NCBI RefSeq assembly: GCF_003096415.1
Contig: NZ_QEKH01000023.1
Location: 1-64,000 of the forward strand
Reading direction: 5' to 3'
Source of the DNA: Victivallis vadensis
Lineage (GTDB): Bacteria; Verrucomicrobiota; Lentisphaeria; Victivallales; Victivallaceae
DNA: 64,000 nt
Below, one piece after another: positions 28,055 through 38,100 of this stretch. Below the pieces are notes generated by a model. The model had not been told where the DNA came from. It ran no database searches and saw nothing but the letters and a program-made list of their open reading frames with translations. The translations under genes were made by a program, and so were the position numbers. The first letter of the stretch is position 1. The number at the start of each line of letters is the position of its first letter.

Positions 28055-28208
28055 AGGTGAGGTAAAGGAAAAATTGGAAGCCGAAATTGTATGTAATGGA
28101 GAAGCGTGGGAAACGCTGTGATTTTTACAGGGGGGTCTGACAATTTTTGACCGTTGTGAAAAAGCGGTGCGGGCCGGGAAATTCCCGTAACCGATTTCTC
28201 GGTTCAAC

Positions 28209-28240
28209 CGCTTCCCTGATACCCGGGTATCAGGGAAGCG
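28209..28240. repeat. Perfect 32-bp palindrome
   Basis: Arms CGCTTCCCTGATACCC and its exact complement with no spacer, centred on the GGGTAT/ATACCC junction (28224/28225). Function unknown. Confidence 0.8.
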
Positions 28241-28419
28241 CGTTTGATCGAATGATACCGACTCCCCGCCGGTCAGTTCGAACGCCTCGCCGCCGCCGTG
28301 AAGTTCGTGATATTGCTTGCGCTTTGGACCGTGCGCCTTCAAACACGCTCCATTGCGCCTCAAGTTCCCGTTTGAAGGCCAGCTTCAAAACTGTATGTCA
28401 CCAATGTAACGTATGATTA

Positions 28420-29685
28420 TTACTGAATTGTCTCCAATGTCGGGAGCTCATGAAGGTATTTTCTCAGTATCTCCTGCGAAAAGCCGTTGTTTTCAATGAT
28501 TTCGCGGTAAAATGCGGCACTCGGCTTCGGAGTCCGTTCAAAGGTCTTGAAGTCCACATTCACGAGACCGAAGCGGGGCAGGAAGGAACTCCATTCGTAG
28601 TTGTCCATCAGCGACCAGTAGAGATAGCCGCGTACATCCATGCCCCGCTTGAGCGCATCATGCACCGCAGAAAGGTAAAGCGCCAGGTAGACGATGCGGA
28701 AGCGGTCGTCATTGCAGCTGCAGCCGTTCTCCGTAATGTAAATCGGCTTGTCGCGGAAACGTTCCAGCATGGCGGTCATGCCTTCGGGATACATCTCCTC
28801 CAGATAAAAATCCTTGTCGATCATCCGCAGCTTCTTGTGCGGAAAACGGGAAGCGGACAGATCCTTCCGGCGGGAATCGATGAGTTCCCGCGTATAAAGG
28901 TTGACCGCCCAATAGTCCGCCGCCCCTTTGAGTTCCGGGCACTCCTCCGCTTCGCCGAACGGCGAAACCAGTTCTCCGGTGGCGATCGCGTGCAGGAAGC
29001 AGCCGTTGTACTGAAAATCCCGGTACGCCGCCATGATCCGGTCCAGCTCGTCATAATAGCGGTACGGAAAAGTCTGTGTCGCCATATGCGCCGAACTGAC
29101 CGGCACATCGCAAAGCGATTTGATCAGGCGGTAGGTTTTGGCATGGGCGACCAGATGGTTGAAGCCCAGCTGCGTGTCGATCCTGGTATGGGTGGATTCA
29201 TTGATGACCAGATAGAAGTCGGCCAATCCGGCCAAGGTTTTCACGACCTCTTCCGCATAGCGTAGAAAATACGGAAGATTCTCCCGCTTCCAGAAGCCGC
29301 CCTTCGCCGCGAACCATTGCGGCACGGTGAAGTGGTTCAGCGTAACGAACGTTTTGATGCCGAGCTGCTTGAACAGTTCGCTCATCTCCTTGTAATGATC
29401 GAGCGCCGACCGGTCGAAGCGGCCTTCCTCCGGTTCCACCCGGCTCCATTCGACGGAGTAGCGATAGGCATGATGCCCCAGCGAAGCGACCAGTTGCGCG
29501 TCTTCCCGGAAAAGCCGCCAGTTGTCGCAGGCTTTCCCGGAGGGTTCTTCCCTTTTATCCTTCTGTTCCTGATACCAGGCGTCGCTGTGGATATTGTCGC
29601 CCTCGACCTGATGGCCGGCGGAGGCGCTGCCCCACAGAAATCCTTTCGGGAAACTGAAATCCGGCAGGCTGAAAACATCGTACAT
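28420..29685 (-). CDS. GH1 beta-glycosidase
   Basis: 421 residues. GH1 features: FPKGFLWGSASAGHQVEG at the N-terminus, acid/base Glu in LVINEST (NES in place of the common NEP), nucleophile Glu in YITENG, and GYLYWSLMDNYEW near the C-terminus. Hydrolyses terminal beta-D-glucosides, galactosides or similar; substrate not determinable. No signal peptide, so cytoplasmic processing of imported glycosides. AAAGGAG precedes the ATG. Last gene of the minus-strand rhamnoglycan series, 27 bp after the GH106-like gene. Confidence 0.9.
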   Translation of the reverse strand: MYDVFSLPDFSFPKGFLWGSASAGHQVEGDNIHSDAWYQEQKDKREEPSGKACDNWRLFREDAQLVASLGHHAYRYSVEWSRVEPEEGRFDRSALDHYKEMSELFKQLGIKTFVTLNHFTVPQWFAAKGGFWKRENLPYFLRYAEEVVKTLAGLADFYLVINESTHTRIDTQLGFNHLVAHAKTYRLIKSLCDVPVSSAHMATQTFPYRYYDELDRIMAAYRDFQYNGCFLHAIATGELVSPFGEAEECPELKGAADYWAVNLYTRELIDSRRKDLSASRFPHKKLRMIDKDFYLEEMYPEGMTAMLERFRDKPIYITENGCSCNDDRFRIVYLALYLSAVHDALKRGMDVRGYLYWSLMDNYEWSSFLPRFGLVNVDFKTFERTPKPSAAFYREIIENNGFSQEILRKYLHELPTLETIQ

Positions 29686-29712
29686 GATAGGCTCCTTTTG
29701 CTGATAACCTTG

Positions 29713-32391
29713 TTATAGAATGAAAACGTTTCCGACGAACCCGTGTTTGCTCAGCGGCAAAGCCCGGCCGCACGGCACGCCGGAGCCGTCCGCCGGGCGG
29801 TCGGCATAGGCCGGATTGTCCGCTGTCCGGATCAGCAGCGTATTGCGGCCCGGTTTCAGCTTCCCGCCGATCTCAAAACGGCACTGCGGCCCGATTTCGG
29901 CGCCGCAATAACTGCCGTTCAGCCAGAGCTCCGCACAATCGCCGCATTCGGGAATCACCAGTGTTTCCGCGGAAACGCCGTCCCAGTCGAATTCGGCTTC
30001 ATAACGGATTTCTCCGCAGAAGCGGGTCAGGTTTTCCTCGACGGTGAGGTTGACCGCCGCTGAGTTTTCCCGGATGACCCGGAACGCCCCGGCGTCTCCG
30101 GCCTCGCGCAGGGAGATGCGGTAACGCAACGGCAGTTCGCGCATCGCTTTTTCCCCGGACCGGAAAAGCGGCAGTCCGGGTTCGTCCCGGTTGAAAATGA
30201 CGACGAGCAGTTCCTGCGGGCGCACCGCGAGCCGGATGCCCTCCGGTTCCGCGGCCAACCGGAAAAGCCGGTTCTTCCACGGGTCGTAGAGAACGGCGTT
30301 CTCCGTCGCGGCCACCTGAAACCGGGCGTCCGTCCGGCCTTCGTTGCAGAAGAAATAACAAATTGCGCCGTCTTCGCCGCGCATGCCGAAGTAACGCAGT
30401 TCCGGCATCGCGGGGGAGATCCGCAGCCGTCCGGGACAGATGCCGCCGAGCCGTTCCGCCAGCGCCGGAACCGGAACGGCATACAGATTGCCGGGTAAAG
30501 AAGCCATTGCGGGAGAATCCGGTTCTTCGGTGCGTTCCGGCATCATTCCGGCGAACAGCAGGGGAACGCCCTGCGCCGCCAGAACCTCAAACCGCTCCAG
30601 CAATTTTTCCGGCAGGACCGTCGAACCGGGAACGATCAGCGCACTGTAACTTGCCGGGCCGACCCGCAGCCGGGAGTTTTCCGCTTCGGCGTCGCGCAGC
30701 AGCGTGTCGGCCGGGAGGATATCGTAATCGAATCCGCCCCGCGTCAGCGCCGCGCAAACCTCGTCCAGGGATGTCACCGCCCCCTGATTGACCCAGTCGC
30801 CCTCCGCATTGTAATAGATTGCGACATCGGCCAGGTGTTCGCCGCCGGCGAGCAGATGGCAGACCCGCTGGGCATAACGCATCAGCTTGCAGAAAATCCC
30901 GTATTGCGGATTGAAACCGCCGGCGTAAAACGCCGGGGCGAGGTAGCTCATGCAATAGCCCGGCGGCGTGAAACCACCACCGTTCCTGTGTTCGTCCGCA
31001 TCCCCCCGGAACACTTCCGGCAGACACATCGAATAGGCGTGCGGAATATAGTGATTCACCCCGGAAGCGAGGTAAAAATTCAGGATCGCGCGCATGAACG
31101 ACAACCCGGCATTCCAGCCGTAGGCGCCGAAAATCTCGCAGACCGAACGGCCGCGCATCCTCGGATTGTGCCGGGCGAGCGAAACCGCCAGCTTCGGCAT
31201 GGTGTACTGATAGAAAAGCGTATTCTTGAGTTGAGTCCCCTGATTCAGCGCGTGGGGCATCGAGGTGATCCCCGGAATCGTCTGGCCGAGCACGGTGTCG
31301 ATGCCTGCCATGTGCTGCCCGGCCATCGCCCGGAAAAAGTGCCCGCATCCCCAGCCGGTGCGCATATGCGCGCCTTCGTCTTCAAGGACATGCCCGATAT
31401 ATTCGACGCCGTGACGTTCGCACCAGTCGCCCAGCCGGCAGCTGTAATTTTCGCGCCAGAGGCCGGTGATCAGGTCCATATAGGCGAGCCTCAGGGCGGT
31501 GTCGCCGGGGGATACCGCATCCCACAATGCGGGCAGCCGGAGCATCAGCTCGTCTTCGGTCATCCGGCACCTGGCCGCGAGGAGCCGCGCCATGTCGGCG
31601 CTCCACGGATAAAGCCGCCGGAGCTGGCCCATCCGGTGTTCGGCATAATCGTCTCCGTATTGGCCGTCGCAGTTGCCGAACGCCGGTTCGTCGGAGAAAA
31701 ATCCGGCAAAGACCGTGCCGAAATAAGCGGAAAAACGGTCATGGATCTTTTCATGCACCTCGTCGATCAGATGCCGGCAGGAGTTTGCCGAAACCATTGT
31801 GATATAGTTGGCGAACATCCCCTGCCGGGCGGGATCGGCGGTCATCACGAAATAGATGCGCCAGATGCCCTCCGGCAGGTCAAGCATGCAGAGGCCGTCT
31901 TTGATGCTGCCGCTCAGGTCGACCGGGTCGCCGGTGCACTCGCCGCTCCGTCCGTCGCGGCGATATGCCGCTATTGCGAGGATGGTTTCGGCGGCGGTAT
32001 GTTCCGGCAGGAAAGCGGCTCCGGCGGAAAGCGGCCCGACGACATCCATCAGCTCAATCCGCAGGCATTGCTGGCGGAACGGCGCATTTTCCGGGCGTTT
32101 CAGGGAGTCGTTCGCGCTGCCGGTATTCACATGCGAATCGTCGAGCAGCCAGACGCGCATCCGGCAGGCGGCGGCATATTGCAGGACTTCTTCAAAAAGC
32201 CGCATCCACGGTTCCGTGCAGAACCAGTCGCCGCCGCGGTTTTCAAAGATGAACTCCGAAATGCCCGCGCGGCGGATCGCATCCATCTCCTTTCTGACCT
32301 GTTCCGCACTCTCTCCTGTATACCAGAGCAGCGGGATCAGGTAGCTGCCGGTCCGGTCCGACAAACACTCCGAAATTTTTTGAGAAATCAT
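29713..32391 (-). CDS. GH106-like rhamnosidase/GH2-superfamily glycosidase
   Basis: 892 residues from ATG 32391 (GGAGA 5 bp upstream). TIM-barrel region (LIPLLWYTGESAEQVRKEMDAIRRAGISEFIFENRGGDWF, then FAGFFSDEPAFGN) and a C-terminal galactose-binding-like beta-sandwich (LWLNGSYCGAEIGP, LKPGRNTLLIRTADN). This layout fits the GH106-like 'glycosyl hydrolase with sugar-binding domain' group, many of which are alpha-L-rhamnosidases. DEP in FFSDEPAFG supplies a likely catalytic Glu. No signal peptide. Grouping with GH78 and GH1 suggests stepwise debranching of a rhamnose-containing glycan. Family assignment is tentative. Confidence 0.65.
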   Translation of the reverse strand: MISQKISECLSDRTGSYLIPLLWYTGESAEQVRKEMDAIRRAGISEFIFENRGGDWFCTEPWMRLFEEVLQYAAACRMRVWLLDDSHVNTGSANDSLKRPENAPFRQQCLRIELMDVVGPLSAGAAFLPEHTAAETILAIAAYRRDGRSGECTGDPVDLSGSIKDGLCMLDLPEGIWRIYFVMTADPARQGMFANYITMVSANSCRHLIDEVHEKIHDRFSAYFGTVFAGFFSDEPAFGNCDGQYGDDYAEHRMGQLRRLYPWSADMARLLAARCRMTEDELMLRLPALWDAVSPGDTALRLAYMDLITGLWRENYSCRLGDWCERHGVEYIGHVLEDEGAHMRTGWGCGHFFRAMAGQHMAGIDTVLGQTIPGITSMPHALNQGTQLKNTLFYQYTMPKLAVSLARHNPRMRGRSVCEIFGAYGWNAGLSFMRAILNFYLASGVNHYIPHAYSMCLPEVFRGDADEHRNGGGFTPPGYCMSYLAPAFYAGGFNPQYGIFCKLMRYAQRVCHLLAGGEHLADVAIYYNAEGDWVNQGAVTSLDEVCAALTRGGFDYDILPADTLLRDAEAENSRLRVGPASYSALIVPGSTVLPEKLLERFEVLAAQGVPLLFAGMMPERTEEPDSPAMASLPGNLYAVPVPALAERLGGICPGRLRISPAMPELRYFGMRGEDGAICYFFCNEGRTDARFQVAATENAVLYDPWKNRLFRLAAEPEGIRLAVRPQELLVVIFNRDEPGLPLFRSGEKAMRELPLRYRISLREAGDAGAFRVIRENSAAVNLTVEENLTRFCGEIRYEAEFDWDGVSAETLVIPECGDCAELWLNGSYCGAEIGPQCRFEIGGKLKPGRNTLLIRTADNPAYADRPADGSGVPCGRALPLSKHGFVGNVFIL

Positions 32392-32612
32392 ACTATCTCC
32401 TATGTACCCCAAAAAGTTGCCACCCTTCCTCCTTCGCCGAGGCTGCGGAGGACAAGTCGGGCTTGTCATCCACAGCGCTTGCGCGACGGATGATACTTTT
32501 CGGGGGCCCCGCTCTACAGTGTTCCGTGCGGCTCCGCCGTACCCACACCTTCGAGAAAGGAATCGTTAATACTTCGATGGTATTGACATACCATCTTCTT
32601 GCGGATCGTAAA
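32392..32612. other. Intergenic hairpin cluster
   Basis: No gene. Contains CCTCC...GGAGG (32429-32452), GACAAG-TCGGG-CTTGTC (32451-32467) and GATGGTAT-TGAC-ATACCATC (32576-32595). The last, a perfect 8-bp stem, is an operator or attenuator candidate ahead of the GH106-like gene; the former two look like a dispersed repeat. Confidence 0.5.
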
Positions 32613-35165
32613 TCAACATAAGATGTGCCTGCCCGGGGCAAGCGGCAGTTCGCGGCCGCCGGGCAGCCGGGCCGAAGCTGGGAGTCCGGGAGGAACTTCC
32701 GCTTCCCAGTACAGTTCTCCCTCCGGCGTCAGGCTCCAGGAACTGGCGATACGCCCGAAGGGGGAGTCGAACACCGCTTCCACCGGCGAGAAACGGCGGT
32801 CCGGAATGATTTCGAAAACCAGGCCGTCATGACGGTAGTGGATTCCGGCCAGCCAGCTTACCAGAAATTCGGAAACCGCTCCGTAGGCATAGTGATTGAA
32901 ACTGTTCATCGAAACGTCGCCGAACCCTTTTTCCCGCGAAAAGCTGTCCCACCGTTCCCAGAACGTCGTCGCCCCCTGCCTGACCTGAAAAAGCCATGAC
33001 GGACACTCCCGTTGCAGCAGCAGGTCGCAGGCGCACCGGGTGCGGCCGAAGCGCGCCAATGTCGGCAGGATCAGGGCGGTGCCGAGAAATCCGGTCGAAA
33101 GTTTCGTCCCGTTGCCGCGAATCCGCTGCTCGAGCAGGTCCAGATTGCCGGTGACGGCGCCGGGGGCGGCCAGCCCGAATGACAGCGCCAGCACCAGCGC
33201 GGTCTGGGTCGCGGGACGAACCAGGCCGGCGCCGTCGGTGAACTTCCGCCGGAACGCCCGTTTCACATTTTCGGCAAGTTTCAGGAAATGATCGCGGTCG
33301 CCGGGAATCTGCAGGATTCCGGCCGCCTCGGCGACGTTTTCCGCACAATGGGCGAAATAGGCGGTCGCCACCAGCTCAGGCGGAGTCTCCTCCGGCGCGA
33401 GCCAGTCGCCGAACTGCCCTTCGCCGCCGATGACGAAATCCTCCGAGCGGGAAAGCTGGTAATGCAAAGCGCGTTTCATCGCCTCATAATTTTCCGCCAG
33501 CACCGCCGTCGAACCGTAGTGGCGGTAAAGAGCGCAGGGGAGCAGGGTCACGGCATCCCCCCACCCCGCCGCGCCGTCGTTGATGTGCAGCACCGCCGGA
33601 GCGATCGAGGGGGCGGCGCCTTCCGGCGTGAAGCCGTCCCGGATATCGCGGAGATATTTCCGGAAAAAAGCCAGACAGTCCATATTCAGCATCGCCGCGG
33701 GAGCGAAAATCTGCGCGTCACCGGTCCAGCCGAGCCGCTCGTCACGCTGCGGGCAGTCGGTCGGAATCTCCAGAAAGTTGCTGCGCTGTCCCCAGAGAGC
33801 ATTGAGCCACAGCCGGTTGACGCCGGAGTCGCCGCATGAAAAGCGGCACCGATCCGGCATCGCGCTGTACATGACCAGCGCGGTAACGTCCAGCTCCTCC
33901 GGCGGAATCCGGTCGAACTGCCAGCCGTCTATCTGCAGATAGCGGAACCCGTGAAAAGTGAACTTCGGCACATATTCCGCGGCCTGTTCCACGGGACCTG
34001 CGCAGATGTAGCTGTCCTGCGAACGGGCTCCACGGTAATTCAGCGTGTAGAGCGAGCCGTCCGGCTCCAGAATCTCGGCGGTCGCAAAGGTGTACCGCCT
34101 GCCGGGAATCCCGCGCGGCCGCACCCGGAACGTGCCGGAGAAGTTCTGGCCGAAATCCCAGATGCAGACGTCTTTTTTCGGACGCAGCAGCCGGACCGGT
34201 TTCAACTCCCGCATATACCGGACCGGCGGGGCGCTTTTCTGAACGAGCCAGGGCGTCTCCGCAACTTCGCCGCTTTCGCGGGCGGCCTCCCACGCGCCGT
34301 CGTCGAAGCCGGGAGTATTCCAGCCGGGCATTTCCAGCCGGGCGTCGTAATCTTCCCCGTCATAGAGATCGGAGCCGAGGATCGGCCCGGTCGCCGTTTT
34401 CCAGCCGGAATCGGTGACCACGGATTCGCGCCGTCCGTCCCGGTAGACCAGCTCCAGATGCGCAAGCAGCTCCGGGTGCGGATGATAGACGTTGCGCATC
34501 CGCAGCACGGTGAGGTTGCCGCAGCACCAGCCTTCCGCCAGGATCACCCCGAGCGCGTGTCTGCCCGGCGGCAGGCGGTCGGAAAGATCATAGGAAAGAA
34601 ACTGAATCTGTTTCCTGAAATCGGTCCAGCCGGGGGCGAGAAGATCGCCGCCGATCCGGGTTCCGTCCAGAGACGGTTCAAAAACTCCGCGCGCCGTGAT
34701 CGAGAGCACCGCCCGGCGCAAACCGTCGCCGACGGTGAACTCGCGCCGGAAGTGCGGGGCCGGAGCCGCCGCCGCACAGCAGTTTCCGGCAAACCGGATC
34801 CAGCGCGCGCCGTGCCAGTCGCCGGGCGACAGCAACGCAACCTCAAACGTGTTTTCCACGGAAAAGGGCGACGGGCTGCCGTCCCGGTCGAAAACGCGGA
34901 TGCAAAAGCTGACCCGGTCGCCGGCTTTCAGCCCGGCGCCCCGCCACGGGACTCCCCGGCAGGCGGTCCCGACGACCCGGCCGGAATCCCAGAGCAACCG
35001 CCCGTCCGCGCCGGATGCCACGATCTGATAACCGCCTTGCCGGGAATCGGGAGAATCCGTTTCGATGCGCCAGGAGAACTCCACCTGCGGCGACGCGACG
35101 AAAAGAAGCTCCCCGGTGCAGTCGCGGTCGTTGACCTGCACCCCGGTTACAGCCAGAATACTCAT
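32613..35165 (-). CDS. GH78 alpha-L-rhamnosidase
   Basis: 850 residues. N-terminal fibronectin-like module (VEFSWRIETDSPDSRQGGYQIVAS), then Bac_rhamnosid_N-like sandwich, and the (alpha/alpha)6 barrel with the classical PTDCPQRDERLGWTGDAQIF and TTFWERWDSF, which carry the catalytic Asp/Glu pair of GH78. Removes terminal alpha-L-rhamnose. No signal peptide. It starts 14 bp after the stop of the large TIM-barrel gene, so co-transcribed. Complete, unlike the shorter GH78 on the island. Confidence 0.9.
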   Translation of the reverse strand: MSILAVTGVQVNDRDCTGELLFVASPQVEFSWRIETDSPDSRQGGYQIVASGADGRLLWDSGRVVGTACRGVPWRGAGLKAGDRVSFCIRVFDRDGSPSPFSVENTFEVALLSPGDWHGARWIRFAGNCCAAAAPAPHFRREFTVGDGLRRAVLSITARGVFEPSLDGTRIGGDLLAPGWTDFRKQIQFLSYDLSDRLPPGRHALGVILAEGWCCGNLTVLRMRNVYHPHPELLAHLELVYRDGRRESVVTDSGWKTATGPILGSDLYDGEDYDARLEMPGWNTPGFDDGAWEAARESGEVAETPWLVQKSAPPVRYMRELKPVRLLRPKKDVCIWDFGQNFSGTFRVRPRGIPGRRYTFATAEILEPDGSLYTLNYRGARSQDSYICAGPVEQAAEYVPKFTFHGFRYLQIDGWQFDRIPPEELDVTALVMYSAMPDRCRFSCGDSGVNRLWLNALWGQRSNFLEIPTDCPQRDERLGWTGDAQIFAPAAMLNMDCLAFFRKYLRDIRDGFTPEGAAPSIAPAVLHINDGAAGWGDAVTLLPCALYRHYGSTAVLAENYEAMKRALHYQLSRSEDFVIGGEGQFGDWLAPEETPPELVATAYFAHCAENVAEAAGILQIPGDRDHFLKLAENVKRAFRRKFTDGAGLVRPATQTALVLALSFGLAAPGAVTGNLDLLEQRIRGNGTKLSTGFLGTALILPTLARFGRTRCACDLLLQRECPSWLFQVRQGATTFWERWDSFSREKGFGDVSMNSFNHYAYGAVSEFLVSWLAGIHYRHDGLVFEIIPDRRFSPVEAVFDSPFGRIASSWSLTPEGELYWEAEVPPGLPASARLPGGRELPLAPGRHILC

Positions 35166-35179
35166 GGGGTCTTTTTACT

Positions 35180-38100
35180 TTACAGAGAATCCCGGTAACG
35201 GATGTCCAGCACAATCCCATCGGCATCAATGAGCTTGATCCGGTCGGTTCCGGCAAGTTCGGGCAGAGGGGCGCCGGGAACCAGTTCCACATTCTTCCGG
35301 CCGTCGGCGTCCGAAGCGACGAGTTTCGCTCCGGCAGGCATTTCCTTTGCCTGAAGTTTTCCGTCCTTCAGGGAGATGAGCCGGGGATATTCCGCGATGG
35401 CGATCGTCTTCTGCGGACGCACCCGGCAGCTGAGCATGCCGTCCTGCGGCGTCAGCTCCCGTCCGGTCGTCAGTTCGACGTAGTGGACGTCTTCGCGGGG
35501 GGCGACCTTCAGCAGCGGCTGATCGACGGTGTATCCGGTCGCGTTGAAAAGCGTCCAGATCCGCTTCCGGTCAGAGGCGAAGCGATTGGCGTAAACCCCT
35601 TTGGCGGCACTGTCGACCAGCGGCTCGATTTCGCCATAATCGAAAGCGTCGTTGTTGTCGAGCAGCAGCGACCGGATATGGTCGGGGTACTCGCCGGAGT
35701 TGTAAACGCCGACCGCATTCCACAGCCACAGATCGTGCGGAGCGGGCTTGTGGTCGCCCGCATCCTCGATGATTTCAAAGAGCTTGCAGTTCCGGAAATA
35801 GAAGCGCAGCAGATTGATCTGAGCCGGGCGGGCGAAGCTCCGGCGGGCGATGCCGTCGTAACTCAGCGCTCCGTCGAGCGTGGAAACCAGCATGTCGTAA
35901 CCCGGAAACTCGGTCAGCAGCAGCACTTCCTTGCCGGAGCGGCCGAGTTTCTCCCGGATGCCGCGCGTGATGTAGGCGACCGCCTGAAGCACCGGATTGC
36001 CCCAGCCTTCATTCGAAAAGAGATGCTCGTGCATGGTGCTGAAGCAGAGATGCCCGCCGCCGCCGAATTCATCGAGACGCACGCCGTCCGCGCCGGTTTC
36101 CTCGACGACCCGCACCACGTCGTCGATCGTGTAATCGGCGAACTTTCCGGCATTAACGCACATGGCGTACTGGTGAAATTTGGCGACGATTCCCGGAGGC
36201 ATGGTCGGATTGGCGACATCGTGCGCCGGAGCGCATTTGTACTGATGGTTTATGACCGCAAATTCGGGAACCATCTTCGCGTTTCTCGCGGAGGCGTCCA
36301 TCAGCACCGCGTCGTAATAGAGCAGCGCCACCTGACCGGCATTCTTGAGATCCTGAAGATGCTGCCGGAAAGCGGGCAGCCCGCCCCACTGCGGATTGTA
36401 GCCGTCGTAATCGCCGAGCGCATACGAAAGCACTTTTTCGCCGGTGGCCGGATCGCGCCAGACCAGCACTTTTTCCACCCACGGGTCTTTGGCGAATCTG
36501 CCGATTTCCTCAAACGGCAGCTTCCAGTAGAGCGATTTGGTGAGCGTCCACCAGCTGCACAGCTCCCAGATGTCGGCGGGGCGTTTGTGGTGTTTCCCCT
36601 GATACGAGGTGTCGTACTTGCCGTCTTTCCAGAGCGGGGAGCCGAGCCCCATGCCGGCGCGGTAGTTCCACCGGCCGGTAAGCTTGCCGGGGAAGGCCTG
36701 CCGGGGCCAGACGCCGGACGCCCAGTCGGCGTAACGCTGCATCGCCGCTTTCCAGTTGCCCGCATGGGTGCCGATCACGGCGTCCGGCAGGGAGACCTTC
36801 ACGCCGGGGGCGTAGGGGCGTTCGGCATAGTCGATCGCCATGCCCGCATACTCTCCCTCGGAAAGGGCGTGCGGCCAGTGGTGCTCCGACTCGAAAAATC
36901 CAGGCGTGGTGCCGGTGCAGAGGTGGTACAGATCGGGATGCTTCACCCCTTTTCCCTTGCGCAGGTTCAAAAACTTGTAGGAAGCCTCCGGGTCGTCGCC
37001 GCGCAGATAGACGCCGCCGCCGGAAGTGCGTGAAAAGAGATCGACCATCTGCCACCAGGCGTCGTTCTGGCCGTAGGCGCTGCGGAAGCGGCAGTTTTCG
37101 CCGCCGATGATGCCGCCGCCGAAGGGAAAGCAATAGAAATCGTCTTCCGGCTTTGCGGAGAGCGTGATCCCGTCCAGATGCGGAAAGGCCAGTGCAAAGT
37201 CGGCGCCGGACTCCCCGCGGTTCGTGACATCGAGCTTGAAACGCAGTTCATCCCGTTCCGCGATGACCGAAACAGTGCATTCCAGTCTGGGTTCTTCCAG
37301 AAAAACGACCGCCTGAAAACCGTTCGACAGCGACTTGACCGACGTCACTTTTCCGTCCCGGGCATCGTAGGTCCTGCCGCCGGCATGGATGCGGAAAATC
37401 CGGGTTTCATCTGCGGCTTTCAGGATGTTTCTATTGACTTCCGCACAGAACAGGCTCTTGAGCGCCAGTGCGGGAGCAAGCTGGAATTCCGCCCGAATCG
37501 CCTCATTTTCAAGGATGGCGGTCGAGTTGTCGATCCGGCAGGAGGGTGCGGCGCCGGTGCGCACGCCGGCGGGAGCGCTCACTTCGGGCGTCATATCGGG
37601 GCGGGCGACAGGCCACTCCAAGGCGGGGGCGAATGACGCCCTCACCGACCGCACCTTGCCGTTGCGGCACTCGACGGCGAACGGAACTCCCGTGTTGAAG
37701 CTCAGCGTATTGCCGCTGCGGGTGAAAGCGACCGCGGCGCCCTTTTCGTCAACTGCGGAAAATTCAGCACCCGGCTCCGTGGCAAACGCAAGGGTCAGCG
37801 GCCGGGATTCATCCCAGTGCCGCCGCAATTCCAGACGGAAAAGCTCCCCTTCGTCCGCCGCATAAGCGAACAGCTGTTCGGAGTCGCCGACGATGCCGTT
37901 CCCGGCCTTCCACTCCGCGCTCCCCTGCTCCCCGACGCTGGAGAGCCTGAGCCGCATCATGAATTCGCCGCACTCCTGATTCTGCTCGCGGTTCCAGTCA
38001 CGGCTCCAACTTTTCCCGCCGTCGCGGCTGACGGAGCTGGCGGTATTCTTCACGCTCCGGTCGATGCTGGGATAGATGAAATCGTCGCCGTCATCGACTT

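Larger units (their letters stand above)
27830..28419. other. Gene-poor stretch with element debris and a palindrome
   Basis: No supported gene. It contains the integrase scrap and a perfect 32-bp palindrome. A minus-strand frame (28363-27839) is open but has no recognisable domain or coding character. Confidence 0.5.
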
